The notes: generated by a model from the letters alone, not told the origin. 64,000 bases of DNA from Poa pratensis (GCA_947311845.1 CAMZMU010000040.1:56314330-56378329); one strand, 5' to 3'; positions 11,618-23,648 are shown, counted from the first letter of the stretch. A program made the numbers and translations.

Positions 11618-14600
11618 TTACTAACTATATGAAAAAGATGCACGATTTTCGCGAGCTGTGAGCGCTCAGATACTGTTCATTACTGTTCACAGCTACAGTG
11701 TTGAACAGTGCCGCACGGAGGGACCTACTTGCAATTTCCCCGAAAACTGAGGGACTTTTCTGCAAAAACATCTCACATCCCCTCCTCCTCTCTCCCGCGC
11801 GGTGCCGAACCCGCCGACGCGCGCCGCCGCCTTTCTACTCATCCTCCGACGAATCCAAGCGCACCCCGACCTCCGCCGCCGTTCCCTCTACCTCCTCCGC
11901 AAGCCACGCGTGCAGGGACGCCCGAAACACGGTGAATCGACCGTTCTTCTCCAGCTCCCCGTTCTCCGTCCGCCGCCGCGATTTGGTCGCCGCCGGCCAA
12001 CTCCGGCGACCATATGGCTCCGTCCGCCGCCAGTCGCCTCCTCTCAACGCGCTCCAGCGAACCTGTGTAGTCCCAGCACCGCGGGCGTGCTTTCCTGCGC
12101 GAGCGCGAGCTCGGCAGAGCCGCCGGCGACGACGGCGATTGCCTCTGCGCCGCTCACGTCAGTAGTGACGTCACAACGGGCCCACATGTCAGCCCCTTTT
12201 AATTTTCGCAAAGAATTTCATAACTAATAAAATCCTGACATGCGGGTCCTGACCGTCAGATTTTTATTAATTACAGAAAGTACAAAAAATTGTAAAATTC
12301 GTATCTTTGGATCTGTAATTTCGAAAATTATGAGAAATATGCCAAAATGTTCAGAAAAATATAAGCTATTTATTTATGACAAATTCATACATGATTGAAC
12401 AACTTAAATTAAGACTTACCTAAAATTACTAAAAATGCCACTTTCTTTAATTATGGGGTTCGTTCCAAATATTACTTTTAGTGGTATTTGGACTCCATTT
12501 AAATTGTTATCCATCTTCTAGAATTTAAAATGAAATCCTTAGTTTATCATGCCACACATGTTAATAAATGCAAATGACATATAAAAATGTTCATAAAAAA
12601 ATTCCTATCTAATTATGTCAAATTCATGCATGTTCAACCAACTTATAACCATGTTTACTTATAAGAACAAAATAACCCAATTCATGTATTTATGCGATGT
12701 TTACAAATGCTATTACTAAAAACATTTTGGCTCTATTTAAAATGTTATACATGCTTACGATTAAACTTCAGTAATTTAAATTTGCCATCCATACATTTTT
12801 GTACACACATTACATTATGCCATGTGTTGACTATTTCATTACTTTTCAATGTTTTGGTTCTTCTCGGTAGAACGCAGATGCGAGATCAAGATGAAGATCA
12901 ACAACAACAAAGATGAATACTTAATCAACCGACGATGAAATCAAATACAATATTACAAAAGATCTATTATTATTAGTTATCAAATAAGCAAAGCAAGCAT
13001 AACTTCTTATCTGCACATGTACATGCATGATTAATCAATTTGCAATCCTGCTAAATTAAAAGAACTTGAGTACCTTTTATGTCAACTATGAAGTTTATGA
13101 AAACGGCATATGTTAGTCATTCCGACTTCACTTAAATTGATCTTCCTGTCCTAAGATACATTCAACATCTTCAATTGGTCATATCTACTATTCACATTCC
13201 ACAATTTTTACATTTATAATTATCTATACCTGATCAGCTGCATAGAGTAGCACAACAAACATAAGGAAATGCTTCTTTTCTATGTGTAGATGCATGCTTA
13301 GTCTCACTACCTTCCCTTCATTTTTTCTCTTTTTTATGTTACGAGCGCAGCGTGTCACCGCACAAATTTAAGCAAGTAAATCCTTCTGCTCTCATAAAGT
13401 GTTGTTTCATTGTAATTTCTCCGTTCCCATTGTTTTTTACATAGTTCAGATTTTGAAGAAATACTTTCAAGCTACAATTTTATTCGACTCACTGCCCACT
13501 GCATTTTCCCAAATGAGTGTATTTTGTATTCCAAATATGCTTAATATTTTGTGCATATAATTTCCACAGCAACGCGCGGGGTAAGTAATAGTTTCTCAGT
13601 TGGACCACTCACCTAAAAGTTACAAGTGCACTTTTGATCGTTTTAATTTTCTCATTAGTCATTACACGAAATTGTTTCACCTAATACTAGGAACTACTGT
13701 ATGATCTCATAATCCCATTAGAACTTTCCAATTGATACTAACAGAAAATTCATTCTAATATATCTGTATGATTGCAACTTCATGTTCTTTGCTATGCATT
13801 TGATAGGTTGAATTCTCAAGAATGTACTACTCCTTTTAGTAGCATAGCCATTGTGTTCTTCTTTTAATTTGCTCCTCTTTCCTACTTTGGTTCTTTTCGG
13901 TTAAATGAATTATTTGTCAGAGAACTATTGCGCAAGTGACAACAGTCTGGAAAAAAAGGACTGTTGGATTGTTGAATTATGTGAAGTTGAATTAATAAAT
14001 GCTCATATAATGCATTTCCTCTCCAAATGAATTTAAATTAAACATTTGACTTTGGTTAATATTTGTATATGATCTAAATGAACATCCTCTAAATATAAAT
14101 TTCAATTAAATAAATGCGCATTTTCACTCATTACGGACTTAAGATAAATATTACTGAGAAATATAAACATATTCAAACATTTCAGTGTGCAAAATAAATA
14201 AATATGAAATACTCCAAAATATATCAACATGCCCACAAAAATGAATGCCACTTATTTACAACAAAAAAACATATTTGAACATTTTGTATTGATGAATATT
14301 TGGAGAAAATCAAGATGCACATCCTCTAATTATGTGAAGTTAATCCTCTAATAATTGACTAAAATTGAACACTTCAAATTGGTAAATATTTAGATGTAAT
14401 CTAAATGAACTTTCTCTACATATGGCATTCAATTGAATGAATGTGCATTTCCAAAAATGAGATACTCCAAAATATATCAACATGCTCACAAAAATTAAAT
14501 GCCAACTCAGCCCGAAAACTCAGCCCGGAATGAGTTCGGAATCCATCCGGAATATTCCGAGTCGGTCGGAATTCCGGACCAAATCCGGTTCATCCGGATT

Positions 14601-15541
14601 TCGTCCAGTTTGGCTTGTTTTTCAGCAAATCTATTTCCGACAAATTGCACCACGGTTGTAGGAAGGCTGTGGGGTGCAAATATGGTTTGTGAGCATGATT
14701 AAAGATTTCCCCAAGCTTTCCAAAGAGTAACCCCTCTTGATAGTACGGCAACCCTACGACTCAATAAATTAAATCTTCGGGCCACCGACTTCGATCTTTT
14801 TCTCCTTTTTGAGGGGTCAACATGGCCATGTGCTTTTCATCAATTGTACCTGTAGTACTTTAGCACACGGTAAGACCATCACTTATGTTGTTAACAAACA
14901 CACAAAACTAGATTAGGAGACGCATGTCCTTTCAAAGTGCAGCGTATCGCCGCATCCAGATACCTAGAAAAAATTAAAATTGGTAAATATTTAGAAATAA
15001 TTCAAATACATTTTCTCTAATTACAGTTAAAAATTTATATCAACATAAACAACATATTTAAACACTTCAATTTGCCAAATGTATGGATTTTTAAAACTAT
15101 ATAAAAATACTCTGAAAAAACCAACGCTAACTACGTATGCCAAAACATAAAACATATTTGAACAATTAAAAATGATCAATATTTGGATGCAATATAAATG
15201 AACTTTTCCGAATTGTGAACTCGAATCCAAAAATATGCATTACCACTAACTACATACTTAAATTAAATATCATTTACAAAAAAAAGCATATTTGAACATT
15301 TTAGATTGTTAAAATATTGGAGATACTCCGAAATATATCGACATGATAAGAACAAACATATTTAAACAATTAAAATTGGTTAATATTAGTATACAAACTA
15401 AGTGAACTTCATCCAATTGTGGATTTAAATTTAATAAATGCTCACAAGATACATATTCTCTAATTATGGAGTTATCTTATAAATTTATAAAAAAAACAAA
15501 CTAACAAAAGCGCGGCGTGACGCCGCGCAAAATTCCCCTAG
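11618..15541 (+). mobile_element. 3.9-kb Helitron, probably with nested insertions
   Basis: The 3' end is textbook: a palindrome GCGCGGCGTGACGCCGCGC at 15510-15528, ten bases, then CTAG at 15538-15541 followed by T. The 5' end is degenerate (TTACTAACTATATGAAAAAG at 11618). The GC-rich block at 11690-12180 is homologous in layout to the 5'-proximal blocks of the Helitrons at 33516-34899 and 26219-29043. The interior (12.2-15.5 kb) is very AT-rich, without genes. Two degenerate Helitron-like 3' ends inside (near 13570 and 14940-14961) suggest nesting. It stops 121 bp before the ATG at 15663. Confidence 0.7.
14515..14610. repeat. Cluster of TCCGGA/ATTCCGG palindromes
   Basis: Within about 95 bp, forms of CCGGAAT and ATTCCGG recur at least seven times in both orientations, making a hairpin-rich island inside an AT-rich Helitron. 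The adjoining sequence at about 14728-14745 (CCCCTCTTGATAGTACG) also occurs inside the solo LTRs, so this may be an LTR-derived fragment. Confidence 0.55.
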
Positions 15542-15662
15542 TTTCAACCAATCTTGACGCGTTTCCTCGCCCTACTAATATACCTCATTCAGTCATTCTC
15601 CGGGGGAGGAGAGCATCCAGATCACAAACTGTCAAGCTCGTCTCGTGTTCAAACAATCGACC

Positions 15663-16544
15663 ATGGAGGCACCAAGGACGATGTTCAAGGTAGTGGAGGA
15701 GATCGTCCAGGCGGTGCAGGCGGTGCAGACGGCCGACCAGAACAAAGAAAGGTGCCGGGACATCGGCGACAGCGCGCGCGCCGTCCGCGACATCCTCAAG
15801 AACCCCGCGTACGGCAGCGCCTACCTCGCGGGGTCGACGAGGATGCCCGCGGTGGATAGGCTAGAGGCCATCCTCGTCGAAGCGCTTGAGCTCGTCAAGT
15901 CCCAGAGCGGCGTCTACGCCTTTATCTTCGGCGGCGAAGCGGACGCCAGCTTCCAGGACGTCGAGAAGAAGATCAACGCCTGCGTCAATAGCCTCGGCCT
16001 CGGACAGTTGTTCGCCTCTCGCCGCCACGCCATCCACAATGAGAGAGCAGCCAGCACGGTACTTCACGGGAGCAACGGTGCCGCCGTCAACGTGCGGCAG
16101 CAGCCAGACCGGATGGCCGCTGCCCGCAGGCAGCTGCCGAGCGTCGGTGCGCCGTCCAGGCCTTCAGAGCAGCTGCAGAGCTACAGTGCACAGTCATCGA
16201 GATTTCACCAGAACTCGCAGTCCAGGCTGCCGCAGTCGTCGCAGTTGCAGAGCTTCGGTGCGCCGTCCACACCTTCAGAGCAGCTGCAGCGCCACAGTGC
16301 GCAGTCATCGAGATTTCACCAGAACTCGCAGTCCGGGCTGCCGCAGTCGTCGCAGCTGCAGAGCTTCGGTGCGCCGTCCACGCCTTCAGAGCAGCTGCAG
16401 CGCCACAGTGCGCAGTCATCGGGATTTCACCAGAACTCACGGTCCAGGCTGCCGCAGTCGTCGCAGCAACAGAGCTCGCGGCCCGCGCTGCAGCCGCGGT
16501 CGAGGGGGCAACAGAGTTCAAGGCCAGCGGCGCGCAGAAGCTGA
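15663..16544 (+). CDS. MCA/MLKL-type helical-domain protein with Gln/Ser repeats, copy 2
   Basis: A single open frame of 293 residues from the ATG at 15663. Residues about 1-125 align with copy 1 (e.g. KVVEEIVQAVQAVQTADQNK; 'FQDVEKKINACVNSLGLGQL' against 'FQDVETRITACVVDLGLAEQ'), the MCA/MLKL-type N-terminal helical bundle. In characterised families this domain mediates membrane association and oligomerisation; here that is only inferred. The rest is a Gln/Ser/Pro-rich tail of three 37-residue repeats (S-F-G-A-P-S-x-P-S-E-Q-L-Q type) with no known fold. The tail differs completely from that of copy 1. The start Met is supported by alignment with copy 1 and matching 5' flanks (AAGCTCGTCT(C/T)GT(G/A)TTC). 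A Helitron ends 121 bp upstream, so the distal promoter has been replaced. Confidence 0.75.
   Translation: MEAPRTMFKVVEEIVQAVQAVQTADQNKERCRDIGDSARAVRDILKNPAYGSAYLAGSTRMPAVDRLEAILVEALELVKSQSGVYAFIFGGEADASFQDVEKKINACVNSLGLGQLFASRRHAIHNERAASTVLHGSNGAAVNVRQQPDRMAAARRQLPSVGAPSRPSEQLQSYSAQSSRFHQNSQSRLPQSSQLQSFGAPSTPSEQLQRHSAQSSRFHQNSQSGLPQSSQLQSFGAPSTPSEQLQRHSAQSSGFHQNSRSRLPQSSQQQSSRPALQPRSRGQQSSRPAARRS
16140..16472 (+). repeat. Three tandem 111-bp coding repeats
   Basis: Units begin at 16140, 16251 and 16362, exactly 111 bp apart, and encode 37 residues each. They are nearly identical, which implies recent amplification or homogenisation. The reading frame is kept. Confidence 0.9.
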
Positions 16545-17353
16545 AACGTTCTGGCCGGCGGCAGCAAGGCGAGGTGAGCCGGCGTCTATGGTGTTAAGTT
16601 GGATGTGATGTTTTCCTTTCTCCACGGTGTCTTCGAAATATGGTTCCCCATAATAAAAACATGCTATCGTAATGTCTGGTCTTCGCTTACAGAGTAGTAT
16701 GGTGTTAAGTTGTATGTGATGTTTTCCTTTTCCATTTTGATCGATAAAAATGTGCATGTGATGATTATGTAATACTACTCTGTATTGATCTGTATTGTGG
16801 GTCCAGGTTCTGGTTCTGGCCAGCTTAGGCTCTGAACTCTGCTCCTCTTCGCTGTACCCCTTTTCTTTTCTTTTCTTTTCTTCTTTAGAGCTGCCAGGAT
16901 CTTCAGTCGATGATGCAGGCAGATCCATGTTAGCTAGGGTGATGAACTTGGAATGTAAGGATGTGAGAGATGCGCTAGTATTGAGAATGCTTGGCCTATG
17001 CCACTCTCTCATATTGCCGCACTGCTGAGTGGAGATCGCTAAACTGACGAAAATGAAATCACCTAAATCGGACAAACCGTAGCTAATCGGAGTAGTTGAC
17101 ACCGGTGTAAGCCCTATTTTCCTCCAACGTGTTTGTACTCTAAAATTAGTTTGACCAATTTAAGGACCAAACCAGTACAATCCCTGAGCCACACGCCCTG
17201 AAACCGAACTGGCCATTTCCCCCCTTCCCAATTTGGAAAGGGCGCCACGCCGCGGGAAGAGAGAAGTCCGACGAGCGCACCCTCTCGGGCAGAGGAGGAG
17301 CTCGTCGACACCCGCGAGCAAGCCTCTACCTCGCCTCCTCGCCGGGGACGACG
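16545..17353. other. 3' flank of MCA/MLKL-like copy 2 and upstream of next gene
   Basis: 16694-17060 is homologous to the interrupted flank of copy 1 (8486-8560, 9762-9996). A TTTTC microsatellite lies at about 16858-16882. No coding sequence is supported. Confidence 0.5.
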
Positions 17354-17983
17354 ATGGCAAGGTGGTCGCCGCCACCGCCGCCGCGGGACGGCGAGCACTT
17401 CTTTCCAGGGGCCCACAACGCCGTTTCGCTGACCCTGTTCGTCGCGTGCGTCGCGGCCACCGTCGCGATCGCCTCGTCCATGTGCTCCGCGTGCGGCCGT
17501 AAGCCCAAAGCCGTCAGCCAGGAGCCCGACGCCGCCGCAGCTGCGGACACGAAGGCCTCCGACGCAGAGGAGGAGGTGGTGACGCTGCCGCCGGAGCTGG
17601 CCACGCACGGGCCGATCGCGGCGGCGGCGCTGCCGGTGTCCGCGTCGCGGAGGAAGCTGTCCATCTCCATGAGCCTCAGCAAGAACCTCGCCAACATCCC
17701 GGACAAGATGCGGCTGAGCAAGCGGGAGCGCAGGGAGAAGCAGGACGCCCCCGAGGACACGCTGTGGAAGAAGGCAATCATCCTCGGCGAGAAGTGCAAG
17801 ATCCCCGGCGAGAGGGACGGCGAGGTCTCCGACCCCGACGCAGCGGCCGACGCCGCCGACGAGATGGCCGCCGGCACGTTCCGCCGGTCCAGCTACTCCC
17901 GGCCCGTGTCGCGGTCCAACTCCTTCGCCGTGCACCAGCCCCTCCCCGAACCTCCCGCCTTCCAGTCCTCCTCTAATTCCTGA
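17354..17983 (+). CDS. Single-pass membrane protein of unknown function, 209 aa
   Basis: One-exon frame with strong grass GC bias. The N-terminus is Pro-rich (ARWSPPPPPRDGEHFF), then a hydrophobic segment at about residues 23-44 is likely to span a membrane, followed by CSACGRK. The middle is acidic and Ala-rich. A basic stretch at about 97-128 (SRRKLSISMSLSKNL and MRLSKRERREK) precedes a conserved-looking block LWKKAIILGEKCKIP at about 137-151. The tail is Ser/Arg/Pro-rich. This arrangement is typical of a family of plant proteins without assigned function. I recognise no catalytic domain. The first Met is chosen because it is the only one ahead of the hydrophobic segment. Confidence 0.75.
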   Translation: MARWSPPPPPRDGEHFFPGAHNAVSLTLFVACVAATVAIASSMCSACGRKPKAVSQEPDAAAAADTKASDAEEEVVTLPPELATHGPIAAAALPVSASRRKLSISMSLSKNLANIPDKMRLSKRERREKQDAPEDTLWKKAIILGEKCKIPGERDGEVSDPDAAADAADEMAAGTFRRSSYSRPVSRSNSFAVHQPLPEPPAFQSSSNS

Positions 17984-19029
17984 GGAATGAAGCTCTGTGT
18001 AACTGTGTATACGTTGTATCTAGGGAGAAGCTATGCTAGTGTGATGAATTTCTGCGTCCGTGGTGTTGTGCTCTGGTGTGTGAGTGCATTTGGTCTCTTC
18101 TTTTTGTTTTTGGCAAGGTTCGAGATGAATGCACGGGTGATCGATCGATCTTTCGGACGGAGCGGGTGGAGAATGGGATTTGTGTTGGTGTTCATAGTAT
18201 TAAATAGTGTCTTTTTCTGACTACAAATGTCGATGATCCTAATAACTAATAAACACAACAATTATAGTACTTCATGATTCTCTGATGAACAGTCATAGTC
18301 AAATGAGGCGTTGCTTTGATGGATCTCAGTTTGGCAGTAGATGGTAATCTCTCCACTTCATGCCTCCATGTTTAGATCTTGTGATCTGTCTAACACGATC
18401 AAGACCATCTTTACGTAATGCTATATGTTGTGCTTGTTGGGATCCGATAAATTGTGAATTATAATCATCTATGTTCAGTTATCTATGTTATGTTTTATTT
18501 ATGATTATGTTCATAGTTTCATGTGTCGGTCTCGAGTTAACAGAAACGACTGAGACCATGTTGTGTTGTTGCTCAGGGATAAAACAGTGATGTTTATTGC
18601 TACGGTTATATTCGTTGCTCACTTTACGCACTTTGCTTATTGCAATTATTTGTTGTTTACAACTTAATACTTTCAGGTAACACTGAATAGTATTGTCATG
18701 CCCCCACAATTTGTCAATTGCCTTGCTGTAATTTGCTCACCCAACATATTATTTATCTTTCGGAGAGATACACTAGTGAACTGTGTGTACCCCGTTCCAG
18801 TTTCCTTATATTGTTTACAACCGTTTCCTTACCTTCCGTTCTTCATTTGCTCGCTGCACCGTTCTTACTTTCATTATATTTTTAACCATACGTTTAATCC
18901 TATATTTTCAGCAAGTCAGGGGATTGACAACCTTCATATTTCGTTGGGGCAAATTAGTGTGTTTGTGTTGTCGCAGATCCACGTCATAAAGCTCTTGCGC
19001 CGGAGTGGAGTGACATCAAGCTAGAGTCT

Positions 19030-19475
19030 TCTCCAAGTCCTACTGGTTCGATAATCTTGGTTTTGCAATAAAGGAAAAACTTGCTACTAGCTGCTTCACA
19101 ACCTTCCTCTTGGGTTCCGACGGCTTTGTAGGCCGCATCAGGAGGCAGCCGAGGGCTGGAGGAGACCCCAGGCGCGGGCCCACCCTTGGCCGCGCATGTG
19201 CCCCTCCTAGAGCCCTCGTGGCTCTTCTGGTCGAGATCTTCTGGCACAAGGTCCCTCTGGTTCTAAAAATAATCTCCGCAAAGTTTCGTCCAATTCTGAG
19301 AATATTTCCTTAAGAGATTTTCTAAAATATAAAGACAGCAGAAAACAGGAATTGACATTGGGCATCTTGTTAATAGGTTAATACCAAAAATGAATTAAAA
19401 TGATATATAATTGTGAATAAAACAAGCGTGTAACAATCAAAAATTATAGATACGTTTGAGACGTATCAAGGGTTC
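19030..19475 (+). mobile_element. LTR-retrotransposon fragment
   Basis: The succession GGGCCCACC, 'AAAGTTTCGTCCAATTCTGAG', 'GGTTAATA..CAAAAATGA' and 'AAAATTATAGATACGTTTGA' followed by GACGTATCAA is the pattern of a common Pooideae LTR retrotransposon family. No ends or target-site duplication are resolved. Family assignment is from memory of the pattern only. Confidence 0.5.
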
Positions 19476-19891
19476 GTCCCATACTGAGAATTTATAGACC
19501 ACCAAAACTAACAGAAATACTATCACTAGTCTTCACGCTATATTTTCTTTTTGACATTTTGAGGTCAGCATCGAGCATCCATAGGTTGAACCAAATTCGT
19601 GGGATTATACCACCTCTTTGCACTTAATATATTGTTAGCTACTTCATCATTTTTCATTAATCTTCCAATAAATTGTTATTCGACCATCGATTCACGGCTC
19701 GTCTAAGGGCATGTACAATAATAAAGAATGTATGTCTTCTCTTATACCTCCACGTCATTTAGAGAAGGCTTAGTCTGACAATGCTTTATCTTTTTTTATC
19801 ATCTCTAACAATTAATGAGAATTAATTAAATTTTAGTGTGATGTTAATAAGGGAGAGCACATGGTACAATTGATAAAAATAGCATTTGTTT

Positions 19892-20006
19892 ATTGCTCCC
19901 TCCGTGCATAAAATAATGTCTCAAACTAGTCCAAATTTGCATGTATCTAGACATGATAGATTGATACATGCAAATTTGAACTAAGTTTCGTTAACAGAGC
20001 GAGTAA
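19892..20006. mobile_element. Stowaway-type MITE, about 115 bp
   Basis: CTCCCTCCGTGCATAAAATAATGTC at the left and a diverged inverted copy ending near 20005 (CAGAGCGAGTAA), with an internal palindrome around CAAATTTGCATGTATC / GATACATGCAAATTTG. Confidence 0.7.
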
Positions 20007-20221
20007 TTTTCAAGAGATCATCTAGTTAAAAGAGTCGTTCTCTCTTCTTCAGCTAAAAATCCGACGTGACATCTGACATCCTAGTGTACATGCCAAAATT
20101 GCCGATACTGACACGAGAAAAGGAGATTCGAGCGACCGCAACGAACCAAGCGACCCCAACATTTCCGACGCCTCCCGACCCCGACGACCACCCGAGAACC
20201 TCCGCCACCGCGCCGCCCCCC

Positions 20222-22294
20222 ATGGACCACGCCCCTCGCCACGGCGGCGCGCCGCCCTCGCCGACGTTCTCCCTGCCGCCGAGCCGCCTCCCCATGGAGG
20301 ACATACTCTTCTGCGTCGACGTCGACGCCGAGGCGCTCTCCGAGATGAAGTCCGCCCCGCCTCCCCCTTCCCCCGCCGCCTCCGGCTCCTCCGGCGGCAG
20401 CGCGGGTTCGGTCGGTGCGGCGACGGCGGATCCGGCGGCGGTACTCCGGCTTCCGCGGCCGGCGGTGAAGCGGATGGACGCCGTCAAGCAGGCGCTGCTG
20501 CTCTTCGTCCACAGCAAGCTCACCATGTGCGCCGACCACCGCTTCGCCTTCGCCTCCCTCGGCGAGAACGTCTCCCTGGTATTGCCCCCCTGTCTCTTCA
20601 TTTCCCGGTTAGGTAGTATAACTAGATGACGAGTTCTTCCGTATACACCCCCCTGATTTTAGGGTTAGCGGTTTCAGTAGAAATGTTTCATGTGTATAAT
20701 GTTCGCAAACCCTTTCGTTGAAAGATTTATGGGGGTAACAATTGAGTATTAGCCTGCTTGATTCATCTATATTGAATAACGATTGAGTATTAGCCTGGAT
20801 TAGTCTTATTCTGTATTTTCCTTTCAGTTCATTGCTTGATTTCCAGATCTAGTTTCTGTAATGTGGTAACGAACTGAGGGATGGACTTGGTTAATTCTGA
20901 ATTTACGGTTGTAGTTTGTTTTGGGATTTGTGGGCTAATTTCGTATATTGCTTCTACAATGTGATAGTGAACAGGGATTGACTTGGTTTATTCTAAATTT
21001 AAGGTAAATAATGAATTCAGCAATGATTCTGCTTCTGCAATTGAGACAATCCGGTCCCTGGCGGCTACTGAAACGCGACATGCGAAGGCTGATCTCACTC
21101 AGCTCTTCAAGATAGCTTACGAGGAAGGGAAAAGGGCAGAACTGCAAGGGCGGCTACTTCGCGTGGTAAGCTTGCTGTCAGTTCTGACTATAGCTGTCAG
21201 CTGGCTCTTTCCTAAGGGCTGGTAAGACTTTCCATCTTGCTATCAATGGTAACCAGCACGCCACCAGGTAGAACTGGTACTGTTTCTAAGAATGTGTGCA
21301 GCCAGTAATTGACAATTGAATAGCAATGTTTTTCCAGAATGCTGTGAAATAATGTGTTTAGATGCAAGGGAGTGTAAATGCCGTGCAGGCTCAAGTCATC
21401 TGCATCATCACTTGTTATCTAATGTCCTAGCATAACATAAAACAACAAGCAAAAACTGCCTATAAGCAGCTCTGCTGAGAACTCTGATATCCCCAGAACA
21501 AAATAGTTAACAGGTTGACAACCATTATGGGACTACCCTGTGTATACATCGGTAGGATACCAACTTGTAGGTAGTAATGTCATCTGTTGTATGCCCACAC
21601 TAATCATTCTGTTTTTTTAATCCATGCGACCAGCGCTTTGTGCACCATCACTTGCATTATACCCTCAAAAAGGAAAAAAAAAACTCACTTGCATTGTATT
21701 TCTGCACCACCGATCATACCATCTTCCTGTTTTGGGCGAAAAATGTTCTGATAGTATTCAGAAATTTCTTTTTAGAAGGCTTGCTGCGTTTAGTGATATG
21801 TACAAAATGCGAGTAAACACCATCGCAGGTTTAGTGTCAATAGAAGGTTGAAAGAGATGTAGAATGTGTTTGTCGTATTGCTTTGTCTGTGTGCTGTTGT
21901 TATCGGGATTGACTTCCGCGAGGATCGATTATTTCAGGTACTCATCTACTGCCGGTCCTCAACCAGGCCTCAACATCAGTGGCCCATAAAGCAAAAGAAT
22001 TTCACCATGGACGTAGTCTACCTCCACGACAAGCCTACTGCTGATAACTGTCCACAGAAGGTATATGATGTGCTGGTTGATGTCCTTGAGCATGTCAGCC
22101 AGTATGAGGGGTACATTCTTGAGTCTGGCCAAGGGCTTGCTAGGGTCCTGTTTCGTCAGATATGCATCCTCTTATCGCATCCCTTGCTACGCTGCATGCA
22201 AGATGACCTTGATATTCCCAAACAAGTTGTGAAGAAAACTCTGGCTATTGAAGCTGCGTACAGTGAAGATAGCGCGCCGATCTCCAGCCAGTAG
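20222..22294 (+). CDS. BABAM1: BRISC and BRCA1-A complex member 1 (MERIT40 homologue)
   Basis: Exons 20222-20578, 21004-21165 and 21938-22294 join in phase to 291 residues. The protein has a Pro/Ser-rich N-terminus, then a von Willebrand A-like fold characteristic of BABAM1/MERIT40: PMEDILFCVDVDAEALSEMK, 'RMDAVKQALLLFVHSKLTM', 'HRFAFASLGENVSL', 'DLTQLFKIAYEEGKRAELQG', 'VVLIYCRSSTRPQHQWP' and 'VYDVLVDVLEHVSQYEGYIL'. The family scaffolds K63-specific deubiquitinase complexes (BRISC and BRCA1-A with BRCC36, BRE and Abraxas), which act in DNA repair and signalling. I chose the Met at 20222 over upstream in-frame Mets (20066, 20089) because of its context and because upstream residues do not fit the family. 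The length fits the plant proteins. No damage is visible. Confidence 0.92.
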
Positions 22295-22945
22295 TTAGGC
22301 CTCCCTAGCTCAATGGTATGTGTTCATGAAGTCTGTTCCGTACGTTGTAAATGGATAAGCAGATAAATCGTTGTACTGCTGTGGCAAGTTTGGGATGGCA
22401 TTGAGCCATTGAACATGTATTTGCACACACTAAAACTAAGCTACTTTATTTTTGTAAGTTGCTTTTTATTTGCATCACTGAAACATGCTGCATTTTCTAT
22501 TTTCTTCAGAACAAACAAAGGGCATAGCATGTGTTTTTATCAACGTCATGATTTTTTTTATTTGAAGCTGGTTTCTCTTTTTTGCAATGGTTTCCCTGTT
22601 GTCCAAAGGGTTCCCTTTGCATACAGAAATGGCGTACAACCACTTAGCCACAATTTTACCTTTCATGAATTGAACCTGTTTCTTTGATTATTTGCATTCA
22701 CAAATGGTCAATTGGTAAATCTCATAAATCACAAATTCATCTTTGTAAACAACATTTAGGAACAGAAGGAAATAATTCTTCTAGTACATCACGCTGAGGG
22801 ACAAACAAACAAACTGGTTTCAATTTGTTTTTCATCCTTCAAATCAATGCATAGCTTCATACTTTCTTCCGTGTCTCTAGCCACCATTTTTGTCCCTTGA
22901 GCTTGTTCGCCGGTGATGGTTGCCCCGACGATCCATTGCCGTCGC
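22295..22945. other. Convergent 3' intergenic region
   Basis: Lies between the 3' ends of BABAM1 (+) and the minus-strand gene at 22946-23648. AT-rich; probable 3' UTRs. Nothing else is supported. Confidence 0.5.
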
Positions 22946-23648
22946 TCATGAAGAGCAGCAGGGCATCCATGAGAAGAAGCCGCCCTTCGGTGCTTCTTGC
23001 TCCGGCGCCGCTTCTGGCTTGGTGCTCGTCTCCCCGTCAGCCGCCGTCTCCGGCACCGTCGATGGCTCTGTCGCTTTGGGCGTCAGTGGCTGCTCGCGAG
23101 ACTGAGTTTTCTTGGAGCTGTACGCCTTGTCCCCCATCAAACTGCAGATATGCATCAGAATTATTGCATGTGTAACGCAAAAGCTGAGGTGAAATCTCGT
23201 CAAGGACGTACTTGGGGAACGCGAAGGAGTAGCTTGGGGCCGCGTCGCCGAGCTCTGGGATGCTCTCGAAGGGCGGCGGTGCGGCAACGGCGGATTTAGG
23301 GGTGGCGACGCCGACGGAGCTGTCGCGGGGCGGCGTGGCGATGTCCATGAGCTCCGGGTGCGCGAGGAAGTAGCCGGTGAAGTCGCACGAGGGCGCCACC
23401 TGGAGCGCGAACACCGACTCCGTGGACATCATGCTCCAGTCCTTGCCGGGGTCCGACACGTCCCGCTCGAACACGGACGCCGGGATCCGGCCCTCGTCGT
23501 GCTCGCCGTCCACGCCGAGGACGAACGGCGGCTGCCGGTCCATCATCTGCTGCTGCGGCGGTGGCGTGCCCTCGTAGGCGAAGGACGTGGACGAGGCGTA
23601 GCAAGACGCCGCCCGGACTCCTCGCCACATTGCCGCCCTCCTTGCCAT
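22946..23648 (-). CDS. Two-exon protein of unknown function with Cys-rich C-terminus
   Basis: Exon 1 is 23648-23212 and exon 2 is 23141-22946, with a GT-AG intron of 70 bp and matching phase, giving 210 residues. The order is: a short basic N-terminus with CYASS, a block around PPFVLGVDGEHDEGRIPASV, then 'DWSMMSTESVFALQVAPSC' and 'YFLAHPELMDIATPP', a low-complexity Ser/Pro/Ala linker, and in exon 2 a Lys/Glu/Pro-rich stretch ending GGFFSWMPCCSS. The terminal Cys pair after an aromatic stretch could be lipid-modified. I do not recognise the family; no enzyme motif is visible. It is convergent with BABAM1. GC is high in exon 1, as is typical of grasses. Confidence 0.75.

Larger units (their letters stand above)
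17984..20221. other. Intergenic between membrane protein gene and BABAM1
   Basis: 18.0-19.0 kb is AT-rich with nothing recognisable. 19030-19475 is LTR-retrotransposon-like, 19706-19890 may be a degenerate MITE (GGGCATGTACAAT end), and a Stowaway MITE lies at 19892-20006. 20050-20221 is probably the BABAM1 promoter and 5' UTR. Confidence 0.45.
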
